Of a stretch of 64,000 nt of DNA, positions 9,068 through 16,629 are shown one piece after another. Position 1 is the stretch's first letter. Each line of letters starts with the position of its first letter. The notes under the pieces are model-generated. The model saw only the letters and a program-made list of their open reading frames with translations, was not told the origin of the DNA and ran no database searches. The stretch is from DATMER01 sp031390755 (GTDB lineage Bacteria > Acidobacteriota > Thermoanaerobaculia > Multivoradales > UBA5704). The stretch covers positions 1 through 64,000 of the forward strand of contig JANMTS010000085.1 in NCBI GenBank assembly GCA_031390755.1, in the 5' to 3' direction. Made by a program: the position numbers and the translations under genes.

Positions 9068-9177
9068 GTCGATCGATCTCTCCGGACGGACCGTCGAAGG
9101 CGGACGGGAGGCGTATCTTACTCTCTCAGGAGTCCCGGAAGGTCTCGGAGGGTGTTTGGAAAGGCCAGCCATTGCGG

Positions 9178-9346
9178 CGTGGAGTCCTCACCCCCCGACC
9201 CCCTCTCCCATCTCCCACCCCTCCAACCCCGGGAGAGGGGGCGCCACCACCCAAAACCCGAAAAACAAGAGGAGCGGGGGCTCCCCCTCTCCCGGCGGGG
9301 GGGGGAAGGGAGATGGGAGAGGGGGTCGGGGGGTGAGGACTCCACG
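9178..9346. repeat. Nested palindromic intergenic element with perfect 39-bp terminal inverted repeats
   Basis: The outer arms at 9178-9216 and 9308-9346 are exact reverse complements over 39 bp. Inside lies a second inverted repeat (CCGGGAGAGGGGG near 9230 and its complement near 9283-9295). The central loop is A-rich. The element fills most of the 300-base gap between two minus-strand genes and could fold into a long hairpin in RNA or DNA. It encodes nothing convincing. A related element occurs inside the Rhs gene at 63454-63732, and a short relative lies at 1259-1285, so this is a dispersed REP/MITE-like family. Confidence 0.9.
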
Positions 9347-9369
9347 CGAGGCACTTGCCAGATACCCTC

Positions 9370-10158
9370 TCACGGCTCGATCGACCGGGCATGCTCGCGG
9401 ATCGCCGCCGCCAGATCGCCCGGAGTGCCCACGTCGCGGAACGAGCCGTCCGGAAACTCGACCCCCTCGACGTGAAGCCCGCCCTCCACGGCTGCCCGGA
9501 CCACGGCGCCGGTCTGCAACTCAGGGCCTTCCTCGGAAGACGACCGGACCGTCTCCACCAGCAGCCGGGTGAACGCCGGCCCCCAGACCGCGATCAGCCA
9601 GTTGAACCGAAGCGCCGTCGCCGCCGGCCGAACCTCGATCCCGCGCACCCGGCCGTCGTCGCCGCAATCCACCATGTCGGTCGTGTGGCAGCGGTCGGTC
9701 GGAAACAGCCCGAGAACGAGATCCGCCCCGGTCGCGGCCCGCCGTTCGAGCAGCCGCACATAGGCGTCCGCCGGCTCGAACAGACAGTCCGGAAAGCCGA
9801 GCGCCACGATCGAGTCCCCGACCCACGGAGCCGCATGGCTCAGCGTTTCGGGAACCGACCGGGAGCCGGGGATGCAGACGTAGGCGAGAGACAGATCCGC
9901 CATCTCGCCGGTGCCGACGCCGGTGCCAAAATACCGGGCCACGTCCCATTTGGATTCATGGAGCACCAGGAACGCCCGCCGGATGCCCGCGGCGCGGAAC
10001 CGGTCCAGCAGGTAGTGGCAGGCCACCTTGGGAGCCGGCCCGTCCGGCGTGTCGCGGAAGCCGATGGGCAGCAGCTCCTTGCTGCAAGGCAGCCGCCCCA
10101 GACGCACCGCCCGGCCGGCGGCGGGGATGAGGCCGAGGACTTCAGGAGTGGGGTGCAA
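9370..10158 (-). CDS. Sugar-phosphate nucleotidylyltransferase-like protein
   Basis: A roughly 262-residue NTP-transferase fold protein. The N-terminal signature GLIPAAGRAVRLG, then CSKELLPIG, is a variant of the G-x-G-T-R-L...P-K-x-L-L-P nucleotide-binding loop, in which the usual lysine is a serine-lysine pair. ALGFPDCLFEP fits the metal-binding region. It probably activates a sugar phosphate for the glycan genes nearby. The start is uncertain. A TTG at 10158 puts the signature eight residues from the N-terminus and overlaps the stop of the upstream small gene by 17 bases, whereas the ATG at 10242 would add 28 residues that only shadow that gene. Confidence 0.75.
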   Translation of the reverse strand: MHPTPEVLGLIPAAGRAVRLGRLPCSKELLPIGFRDTPDGPAPKVACHYLLDRFRAAGIRRAFLVLHESKWDVARYFGTGVGTGEMADLSLAYVCIPGSRSVPETLSHAAPWVGDSIVALGFPDCLFEPADAYVRLLERRAATGADLVLGLFPTDRCHTTDMVDCGDDGRVRGIEVRPAATALRFNWLIAVWGPAFTRLLVETVRSSSEEGPELQTGAVVRAAVEGGLHVEGVEFPDGSFRDVGTPGDLAAAIREHARSIEP

Positions 10159-10363
10159 GGTACCGCGCGCGGACCTCCGAGACGTCGAGAGTCCGGCCTG
10201 CGTCGCTGTCCTTGAGGCCGGCCTCGATCGACTGGCGGACATAGATCCGATACATCAGATCGTCCCAAGTCGCCCCTTCCGGCAGGTCTTCGACAAGCCT
10301 TCTGGCTGCACTCTTCAGCGTCGTTCCTTCCATGGATTCCTCCGGCTCATTCAAGGGTACCAC
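10142..10363 (-). CDS. Small antitoxin-like protein (orphan)
   Basis: A 73-residue hydrophilic helical protein. The pattern LPEGATWDDLMYRIYVRQ, then SIEAGLKDSDAGRT and VSEVRAR, matches a common family of small antitoxin-like proteins normally followed by a RelE/ParE toxin. Here the next gene is the nucleotidylyltransferase, and I see no RelE/ParE reading frame. Alternative starts are ATG at 10363 or 10333; the second gives a more typical length. It may be a relic, may act on a toxin elsewhere, or may be a non-toxin regulator. The family assignment rests on my own recall of the pattern. Confidence 0.6.
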   Translation of the reverse strand: MVPLNEPEESMEGTTLKSAARRLVEDLPEGATWDDLMYRIYVRQSIEAGLKDSDAGRTLDVSEVRARYLAPHS

Positions 10364-10402
10364 GCAGAGAATTGCGAGCGCCGGTCCGTGGCTCCAGAGG
10401 GA

Positions 10403-13153
10403 TCAGAGTCCAGAGGAGAATGGGAGCACAACGGCGACGCGGAAGCCTAAGTTGCCGTCCCGGGAGACCGGCACGCCCCCGCTGCGGGACGCACAACGGG
10501 CGTTGCTGGAATAGCCGAAACACGAGCCGCCGCGCAGGACGCGGAGGGGAGATGCCGTACCTGCTTCAACATCGATTCCATCCAGATTATTCCGCGTCCA
10601 CTCCCAGACGTTGCCGCTCATCTCCTCGCACCCGAAAGGGCTCGCACCCGCCGGAAAGCAGCCAACCGTGCTGGCGCCACCGATTCCGGTCTCTTTCGTG
10701 TTCGCGCGCCCTGCCACCGAGCCCTCTCCCCACGGGAACTCCCGCCCATCCGTCCCCCGCGCCGCCTTCTCCCACTCCGCCTCGGACGGCAGTGAGGCCA
10801 CGAGGCTACCGCTCGCCACACCTTCCCAGAAGGCCACCCGCTCCCCATTTCCGACGCGACGCACCGCCTCGGCCTTCAGCTTCTCCCCCAACCAGCGGCA
10901 GTACGCCAGGGCATCGTCCCAGGACACCCATGTCACCGGATGGTTCCCCGGTCTGTGCAAGGCACGTGGATCCTTCGGTTCCTGCCCGCTCTCCTCCACG
11001 AAGGCGGCGTGCTGCTGCACGGTCACCGGATACCGGGCCATGAAGTAACCCGGCAGCGTCACTTCGCGCGGCGGATTCTCCCCCATCAGGAACGGCCCAG
11101 CCGGAATCTCGACGAAACCGAGCAGCGGCTCCCGCGGCAGGAACCAGCGCTCCGGGTCGAACCGCGGGTCGCCCAGCCTCGCCAGGGTACGGCCGGCCAG
11201 CGCCCGCTCGCCGTCCGGGAGCCGTCCGTCGCGGATCAGGGAGACATGCCAGCGCCGCAGGCGCTCCAGCTTGGGCTGGTTCGCCCGGCTGACCTTGGCG
11301 AGATCCGCCGACTCCGCCACCGCCTGGCCCGCGAGGTGGGCGCCCCAGGCATCGGCCAGATCGCTTCCCTCCCCCGGCTCGCAGCAACACAGCTCCTCGG
11401 CGAGTTGCCAGACGCTCGCCACCACGCCCCGCGCGGCCTTGGCCGCGGCCAGCAGCACCACCTCCCGCCAGCGCGCCGGATCGGTCCGGCCGAGCTCGGC
11501 CACGCGCTCCGGCCACGACTCGCCGGTCAGGTGGCAGGCGGCCAGATACTCCTGGAATGTTCGGTGCGGGAACGTGTACACCCCCACTCCGCGCGGCTCC
11601 AGAAGACCGGATCGATCGCGCAGGTATTCGACCAGCCGCCCAGGCCTGGTATCCGGATTGCGGCTCACTGCGAGAAGCCCCGCCACGAGATCCGATTCAG
11701 CCAGGTCCGCGGTACCGCTGGTGTCCGGCTGGGAGCCGTGGCATTCGCAGGCCAGCTCCTCGAGCACTGCACGAACCCCCTCTTTCCCCGCCTGGAGAAA
11801 CTCGCTCAGGCTCGGCTGCGGCAGCACCGGCTCGCCACTCTTGTTCATGCGCACCCGCTGGCGCTCCCAGACATCGAGCAGCAGGTCGACCGCCCCCGCG
11901 TAGAGCTCCTCCCTTCGCTCCGGCAGGCTGCCGCCACGCCAGGCATGCAGGCTCGCCATGAGGGTGAGGAGCAAAGGCCGCCGCGCGAGGCCCAGGAGCC
12001 GGTCGCCGGTGAAGACCGCGCGCTCCAGCAGTGCAGCACGGCCCTTCGCATCCTCCGCCGGCATCCGGCCGAGCACGGCGGCCTGGTCATACCAGCGCGA
12101 GATGAAACGACGGATCTGTCCGTCTCCGAAGGGGGCCAGCTCCCCGGCCACGAAGCCCGGCAGGTTCCAGTCCTGATTGTGCCAGGCGTACGTGCGGCTG
12201 GTCAGCAGCACACGGCACCGCGGCCCGAGCCCTTTGCAGAAACTCCTCACCGCCTGGAGGATCTGCTCGCGCCGCGTCTCCGCCTCCGGCACCTCGTCCA
12301 GCCCGTCCAGCAGAACGAGGCCGCGCTCTCGCAGTTCCGCTTCCAGATGCGGCAGGTACGCACCGAGCCGGCAGGCCTCGAGCTCACGCCCGAGGAAGGT
12401 CCAGACATGCTGCGCCGTGGCTTCCTCCCCTGGAGCCGGCAGACCGGTGGCAGCGAAATCGCGCAGCACGATCCGCACCGGTAGCAGGGCACGGTGTCGC
12501 CAAGGCTGGAGTTTCTTCTTTTCCTCATCCTCTGCCTCTTCCCATCTCTCTCCGGGCAGGGGCGACCGCAGCACGCTCAGGTTCACATCCGTGCGCCCGA
12601 GCGCCTCCCCCGCCATGCAAAGGGCGACGAAGTTGACGAAAGTGCTCTTTCCGCTTCCAGGGTCGCCCAGCAGAACGAGCCGGGGGTGCCGGTCGAGCAG
12701 CGCCAGGGCGGAGAGCTGACGCGGCCACTTGCCCTCCTTCTCGTTGGCGGTCTTGGTGAGCAGGGCCGTGTAGACGGCGTCGAGCCTCAGCCGGGCTTCG
12801 CGGTCATGAGCGAGCGCCGGGTCGATCCCCCCGAGAGCGAGGGACTCCGTTTCGGAGACCACGCGATGCAGCCAGGCCTCGCGCAGGAGGATGGGGTCGA
12901 GCTCCGCCGCGAGTCCAGGATTGGACTCCAGAATCTTCCGGATCTCCTGGAGCAGCGCTTCCCGCGCAGCCGCGTCGTCCGGAGTCTCACTGACCTTCTC
13001 GGCCGCAGCGAGGGCGTCCGGATTCTCTTTAACCTTGCCGCGGAGCCGGTCCCAGACGCCTTCGGCCGTTTTCTTCCCCACCGTCTTGACCGCTTCCATT
13101 CCGCCGGCCGCCAGGATGGCCGTGAGGGCGCTCGCGAGGAGTTGAAAGTCCAT
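10403..13153 (-). CDS. NACHT-type STAND NTPase fused to a C-terminal FGE-sulfatase/C-type-lectin-like domain
   Basis: A 916-residue protein. Residues 1-90 are an amphipathic helical head. Walker A GDPGSGKST is at 163-171, Walker B LVLLDGLDE at 279-287, and a sensor strand RVLLTSR at 314-320. A winged-helix-like FPHRTFQEYLAA near 560 is typical of NACHT proteins. Residues about 680-912 form a formylglycine-generating-enzyme-type fold: IPAGPFLMG, YPVTVQQHAAF, PVTWVSWDDALAYCRWL, LPSEAEWEKAARG, EMSGNVWEW, then LRVLRGGSC and GFRV. ATG 13153 has AAAGGAG six bases upstream. Such fusions fit sensor/effector NTPases used in defence or signalling (established for NACHT proteins in general). The tail resembles variable regions of diversity-generating retroelement targets, but no reverse transcriptase is in the window. 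Confidence 0.88.
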   Translation of the reverse strand: MDFQLLASALTAILAAGGMEAVKTVGKKTAEGVWDRLRGKVKENPDALAAAEKVSETPDDAAAREALLQEIRKILESNPGLAAELDPILLREAWLHRVVSETESLALGGIDPALAHDREARLRLDAVYTALLTKTANEKEGKWPRQLSALALLDRHPRLVLLGDPGSGKSTFVNFVALCMAGEALGRTDVNLSVLRSPLPGERWEEAEDEEKKKLQPWRHRALLPVRIVLRDFAATGLPAPGEEATAQHVWTFLGRELEACRLGAYLPHLEAELRERGLVLLDGLDEVPEAETRREQILQAVRSFCKGLGPRCRVLLTSRTYAWHNQDWNLPGFVAGELAPFGDGQIRRFISRWYDQAAVLGRMPAEDAKGRAALLERAVFTGDRLLGLARRPLLLTLMASLHAWRGGSLPERREELYAGAVDLLLDVWERQRVRMNKSGEPVLPQPSLSEFLQAGKEGVRAVLEELACECHGSQPDTSGTADLAESDLVAGLLAVSRNPDTRPGRLVEYLRDRSGLLEPRGVGVYTFPHRTFQEYLAACHLTGESWPERVAELGRTDPARWREVVLLAAAKAARGVVASVWQLAEELCCCEPGEGSDLADAWGAHLAGQAVAESADLAKVSRANQPKLERLRRWHVSLIRDGRLPDGERALAGRTLARLGDPRFDPERWFLPREPLLGFVEIPAGPFLMGENPPREVTLPGYFMARYPVTVQQHAAFVEESGQEPKDPRALHRPGNHPVTWVSWDDALAYCRWLGEKLKAEAVRRVGNGERVAFWEGVASGSLVASLPSEAEWEKAARGTDGREFPWGEGSVAGRANTKETGIGGASTVGCFPAGASPFGCEEMSGNVWEWTRNNLDGIDVEAGTASPLRVLRGGSCFGYSSNARCASRSGGVPVSRDGNLGFRVAVVLPFSSGL

Positions 13154-13179
13154 CAGAGTCTCCTTTCGGAGCGGCTCAA

Positions 13180-13500
13180 CGACGTTGACGAGGCGCTCGA
13201 TGTCTTCAGGCAGGCTTTTATTGTACTCAACGAGCCTCTCGACGACCTCAACGAACCTCTCCTCGAATTTATCGAGAGGCTCGACGAGCCCGACGAGAGT
13301 CTTGATGATCTCGACGAACCGCTCATTGGCATCCTGCGAGGCTCGTCGACCTTGACGAGGCGCTCGTCGAACGCAACGACAGGCCCGGCGCCCTCGACGA
13401 GGGGCTCGACGTGCTCATCGACAGGCCCGACGACCTTGATGAGCGGCTCGCGAGACTCGACGACAAGCTCGTCGACCTCGTCGAAAGGCTGAAAACGAGC
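13180..13500. repeat. TCGA-rich degenerate short-repeat region upstream of the NACHT gene
   Basis: Dense imperfect copies of CTCGACGA/GTCGTCGAG-type words run for about 320 bases. Because the words are near-palindromic, both strands read as acidic or hydrophobic heptad-like peptides. On the minus strand the frame leading into ATG 13153 is open from 13414 and reads RFVEVVERLVEYNKS-like amphipathic helix without a start codon. The next upstream piece of the same style is in another frame, as if one base were missing near 13335-13345. No single gene can be called with confidence. Confidence 0.6.
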
Positions 13501-13614
13501 AACGACGGGGCTTTGGCGGCGGAGCTCGCTGATCCTGAGCGCGGGGTTGGTCAGGCACCTTATGCGTTGACTTGTGGCCGCAGGCGTTTGGCCAGTCCGC
13601 CTGCGCGCAGGGAG

Positions 13615-13850
13615 ATCGGACTCACCTTGCCACCGGGGAAAGTCCCCTCGCGGCGCAGCAAAGTCACCCCGGCAGCGGCAGGCTTCCCCGGCGGTCCGGC
13701 AAAGCACCGCGCCGCGAGGCGGGATCACCCGGGCGCCGGGTGCCGTCGCCTCGCCATCAGGTGGGTTTCCCCGCGGCTGGGCAACGTTGCCGCGTTGCGA
13801 GGCAAAGCCCCCCGTGGTCCCGCGACGTCACCCTGCCTCGAGGCAGACTC
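13615..13850. repeat. Second degenerate GC-rich array
   Basis: About 235 bases of diverged units of roughly 20-25 bp containing GCAAAG, GTCCCC/GTCACC and GCGGC blocks (for example near 13635, 13662, 13700 and 13800). All six frames give biased, proline/arginine-rich peptides that look like repeat shadows and not protein. Together with the preceding array it fills the gap between the NACHT and DUF433 genes, where I see no real gene. Confidence 0.5.
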
Positions 13851-13957
13851 GTTTGAGATCAGAGAAGCTTTCCTCGCCGTAGCCTTTGGTTGCCGACCGC
13901 TGGCGCCTGCAGGTGTTGGCGAGCCGCCGTCAGGCGCTGGAGGGCCGCGATTGGCGA

Positions 13958-13963
13958 TAGACT
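13958..13963 (+). promoter_or_regulatory. Possible -10 box for the DUF433/DUF5615 pair
   Basis: TAGACT within GCGATAGACT lies 27 bases before the ATG at 13990, which also has AGGAGG at 13978-13983. No clear -35 is visible. Confidence 0.3.
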
Positions 13964-13989
13964 CGGGATCGGAAGACAGGAGGCGACCG

Positions 13990-14235
13990 ATGAACACGCT
14001 CTGGCGCGACTATATCCATGTAGATCCCGGAGTCCTTGCCGGAAAGCCTGTCGTGAAGGGGACCCGCCTTGCCGTCGAGTTTCTACTAGGTCTTCTCGGC
14101 GCCGGCTGGACCCAGGATCAGATCCTGACCAACTATCCCAGCCTGACACCCGAAGCTCTCCAGGCGGTGTTCGCCTTTGCCGCCGAATCCCTCCAGGACG
14201 AGAGTCTCTATTCCCTTCACCTCCGGACTGCCTAG
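13990..14235 (+). CDS. DUF433 antitoxin-like protein
   Basis: An 81-residue DUF433 protein: DYIHVDPGVLAGKPVVKGTRL, then LLGLLGAGWTQDQILTNYP and LTPEALQAVFAFAAE, is the near-complete family signature. DUF433 proteins carry a small winged-helix/HTH fold and often precede a DUF5615 PIN-like gene, as here. They are treated as VapB-like antitoxins and probable autorepressors (family knowledge). ATG 13990 has a strong AGGAGG seven bases upstream. The longer frame to 13411 only crosses the low-complexity arrays. The stop TAG directly abuts the next ATG. Confidence 0.88.
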   Translation: MNTLWRDYIHVDPGVLAGKPVVKGTRLAVEFLLGLLGAGWTQDQILTNYPSLTPEALQAVFAFAAESLQDESLYSLHLRTA

Positions 14236-14610
14236 ATGCGGTTCATGGCCAATGAAAACTTCCCGCTCTCGAGCGTCTGGCGCCTCCGGGAAGCGGGCCA
14301 CGATACGTTCGCGGTATCGGAGTCCATGGGCGGAAGCCGGGATGAAGAGGTTCTCTCTCAGGCTGCCCGAGAAAAGCGGATTCTTCTCACTTTCGACCGG
14401 GATTATGGTGACTTGATCTACCGCAAGGGATTGCCTGCTCCGACAGGAGTTGTCTACCTCCGATTCGCGCCCGCAGATCCCGATGAGCCAGCGCGCATCG
14501 TGCTGGCGCTGGAGGGAATCAATGGGCTTCTTCTTGAAGGGCGTTATACCGTCGTTGACCCACCCAGGATACGTCAACGCCCTTTGCCGCCATCGCCTGC
14601 CGGGACGTGA
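14236..14610 (+). CDS. DUF5615 PIN-like toxin candidate
   Basis: A 124-residue PIN-like protein of the DUF5615 type. MRFMANENFP at the N-terminus, AGHDTFAVSE, RILLTFDRDYGDLI and TGVVYLRFAP follow family order. PIN domains are Mg-dependent RNases using a few acidic residues. The usual first acidic position (A-D-E-N) is N6 here, so A-N-E-N may have weakened catalysis, while the D-R-D in the second motif is intact. The gene starts immediately after the DUF433 stop, so the pair is translationally coupled. The last 15 or so residues (PPSPAGT end) are proline-rich and may be non-conserved. Confidence 0.85.
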   Translation: MRFMANENFPLSSVWRLREAGHDTFAVSESMGGSRDEEVLSQAAREKRILLTFDRDYGDLIYRKGLPAPTGVVYLRFAPADPDEPARIVLALEGINGLLLEGRYTVVDPPRIRQRPLPPSPAGT

Positions 14611-14642
14611 CCCGGAGAGGGCGCCGAGACATCTTCCGGCGG

Positions 14643-14651
14643 TGCTATCAT
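14643..14651 (+). promoter_or_regulatory. Possible extended -10 promoter for the glycosyltransferase gene
   Basis: TGCTATCAT contains TG-N-TATCAT, a good extended -10 element, in the 189-base gap upstream of the GT39-like gene. A -35 is not obvious. The rest of this gap shows nothing else. Confidence 0.35.
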
Positions 14652-14799
14652 CCGCCTCCGTCAAGTCCCTGGCTGGAGCCACGCCCTGCTGCCTGAGCCT
14701 CTTTCCTCCCACACGATCGCCCCCACGATCGACCCGACACTGCCGGAGGCGCGCTCGTCCCGCTCCTGGTGGATCGGGCTGGCGCTCGCGTTCCTGCTC

Positions 14800-16629
14800 G
14801 TGCTCAGCTTCGCGCTGCGCGCGTGGGACGCGGGCCAGGGGCTTCAGGCGGGCCGGTACTACGACGAGCGGTATACGTTCCGCAACGTCTCGCTGATCCT
14901 GCGCCAGGGCAACTGGCAGCCCGGGCAGGCCTACTACCTGAGCCTCTCGTACCTGCCCCAGACGGCGGTGCTCGCGGGCAGCCAGGCGCTCTACCGGGCC
15001 ACCGGCATCGAGGCGCTGTCGATCTACGGCAAGACGTCGGACCGCTACTCCCCCACCGCGTACCTGCTGGCGCGGCTGTGCAACGTCACCTACGGCGTGC
15101 TCAGCCTGCTGATGATCTTCCTGATCGGCCGGCGAATCTTCTCTCCGGAGGTGGGCCTGCTCGCCGCAGCCGCGCTCTCCGCCTTCCCGCGGCATGTGCT
15201 CAGCTCGACCCAGTTCAAGCCGGACATCCTGGTGCTGCTGCTCTCGCTGGTGGCGTTCCACTGGACGCTGGCCGCGGCCCGGCGCCCGACGCTGCGGCGC
15301 TTCCTGCTGGTCGGCTTGAGCGTGGGGCTCGCCGTGGCCACCAAGTACACAGGCGTCGGCGCCGCGCTGCCGATCGCCGGGTTCGTGGCCGCCCGCGGCT
15401 GGCGCGACCGCCGGCTGTGGCTCTGGCTGCTGCTGGCCGGCGCCGCCTCGGTGGCGGTGTTCGTGATCCTCAACCCGTACCTCGGGGTCGTCCTGGAGTT
15501 CATCCCGAAGCAGCTCGGCCACTACTCCGGCAACGCCCAGGCGCGCGGCAGCGACCACGGGATGGTCCTGATCCAGCAGACGAAGTTCCTGATCGAGCAC
15601 CACGGCGCCCTGGTCGCGGCCTTCGCCGCCGCCGGGTTGATCGGGATCGCATGGAAGGTGATCCGTCCCCTCTCGGGCCGCGAGCCCTGGGCTCCGGAGC
15701 GCCGCCTCGGCGCGGCGCTGGCGGTCGGCCAGTTCGTCGGGTATTCGGCGTTGCATGCAGCGGCGGTGTCGCTGTTCCGGGGCCAGAACTATCTGCTCGT
15801 CGTCCCCTTCACGTCGCTCTTCGCGGCCTGGGCCTTCGTGGAGCTTTGGAAGACGGTCACGGACCGCGTGACCTGGCTGGTTCCGGCTACAGCCGCCGTC
15901 ATCCTGATCCCCACGGCGGTATTGGCCTGGGACCAGAGCGATCTCATCTACGAGCGGGTTGTCCCGACCACCTGGGCGACGGCGGAAGCGACGCTTGCCG
16001 CCGAGCTTCAGCCGCTCGGCCTGCGGCACGTGGTCTACGAAGGCGAGGGACGATCCATGCGCCTGGCGCGCGGCGCCGACCGGGCCGTGGCCCTGGGCGT
16101 CGAGCGCCTCGGGAAGATCGACGCGGATCTCCTGGAAAGGGCGGACGCCGAGGTCTTCCTGCGCGACCGTTTCCACGGCAAGGACGCCGACTTCTACCGC
16201 GGGCGGGAAGAGCGGCTTGGCGGCGGCCGGGTCGAGGTGATCGAGAACGCTCTGTTCCGGAGCCGCGGCAAACCGGTCGTACTGCTGCTCCACCCCTGGA
16301 TGTCCGCGGCCGCTCCCGAGCCTCTCGGAATCGGCCGGCCCGCTCCCGGCCGTCCGCTCGCGGCGCGGCTCCCTGAAGGACTCCAGGCCGGGGCGATCGT
16401 CTCGCTCGTGCTGTGGGTTCCCAAGGAGGCGGGACAGGTCGACGCGCTGCGGGTCGAGCCCGGCGGGCACCGGCTTCCTCTCTATGAGACCGGAAAGCGC
16501 GGCAAGCGGCGCCGCCTCGTGACTCCGCGGTTCGCGCTCACCGGTCTGGAGGAACGGGTCCGCTTTCCGGCTCCGGCCGAGATCGCGCTGCGGCCGTACC
16601 GGCTCGAGCTCTACCGCTGGCGCCGGTAG
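14800..16629 (+). CDS. GT39-like (ArnT/PMT superfamily) membrane glycosyltransferase
   Basis: A roughly 609-residue multi-pass protein, about 10-12 hydrophobic segments followed by a 200-residue soluble tail. The first periplasmic loop has YYDERYTFRN, matching the catalytic Asp-Glu of dolichyl/undecaprenyl-phosphate-sugar transferases. PTAYLLARL and FPRHVLSSTQFKPD are also typical. It would transfer a lipid-linked sugar to protein or lipid on the outer face of the membrane. GTG 14800 is the first standard start, but the frame stays open upstream and the first membrane helix (WWIGLALAFLLVL) begins before it, so the true start probably lies 60-100 bases earlier at a non-ATG codon. Its 3' end overlaps the convergent flavoprotein gene by 92 bases. 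Confidence 0.78.
   Translation: MLSFALRAWDAGQGLQAGRYYDERYTFRNVSLILRQGNWQPGQAYYLSLSYLPQTAVLAGSQALYRATGIEALSIYGKTSDRYSPTAYLLARLCNVTYGVLSLLMIFLIGRRIFSPEVGLLAAAALSAFPRHVLSSTQFKPDILVLLLSLVAFHWTLAAARRPTLRRFLLVGLSVGLAVATKYTGVGAALPIAGFVAARGWRDRRLWLWLLLAGAASVAVFVILNPYLGVVLEFIPKQLGHYSGNAQARGSDHGMVLIQQTKFLIEHHGALVAAFAAAGLIGIAWKVIRPLSGREPWAPERRLGAALAVGQFVGYSALHAAAVSLFRGQNYLLVVPFTSLFAAWAFVELWKTVTDRVTWLVPATAAVILIPTAVLAWDQSDLIYERVVPTTWATAEATLAAELQPLGLRHVVYEGEGRSMRLARGADRAVALGVERLGKIDADLLERADAEVFLRDRFHGKDADFYRGREERLGGGRVEVIENALFRSRGKPVVLLLHPWMSAAAPEPLGIGRPAPGRPLAARLPEGLQAGAIVSLVLWVPKEAGQVDALRVEPGGHRLPLYETGKRGKRRRLVTPRFALTGLEERVRFPAPAEIALRPYRLELYRWRR

Noticed and set aside
10403..10560. Full diversity-generating retroelement
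   Set aside because: The tail looks like a variable region, but I found no template repeat and no reverse transcriptase in the window.
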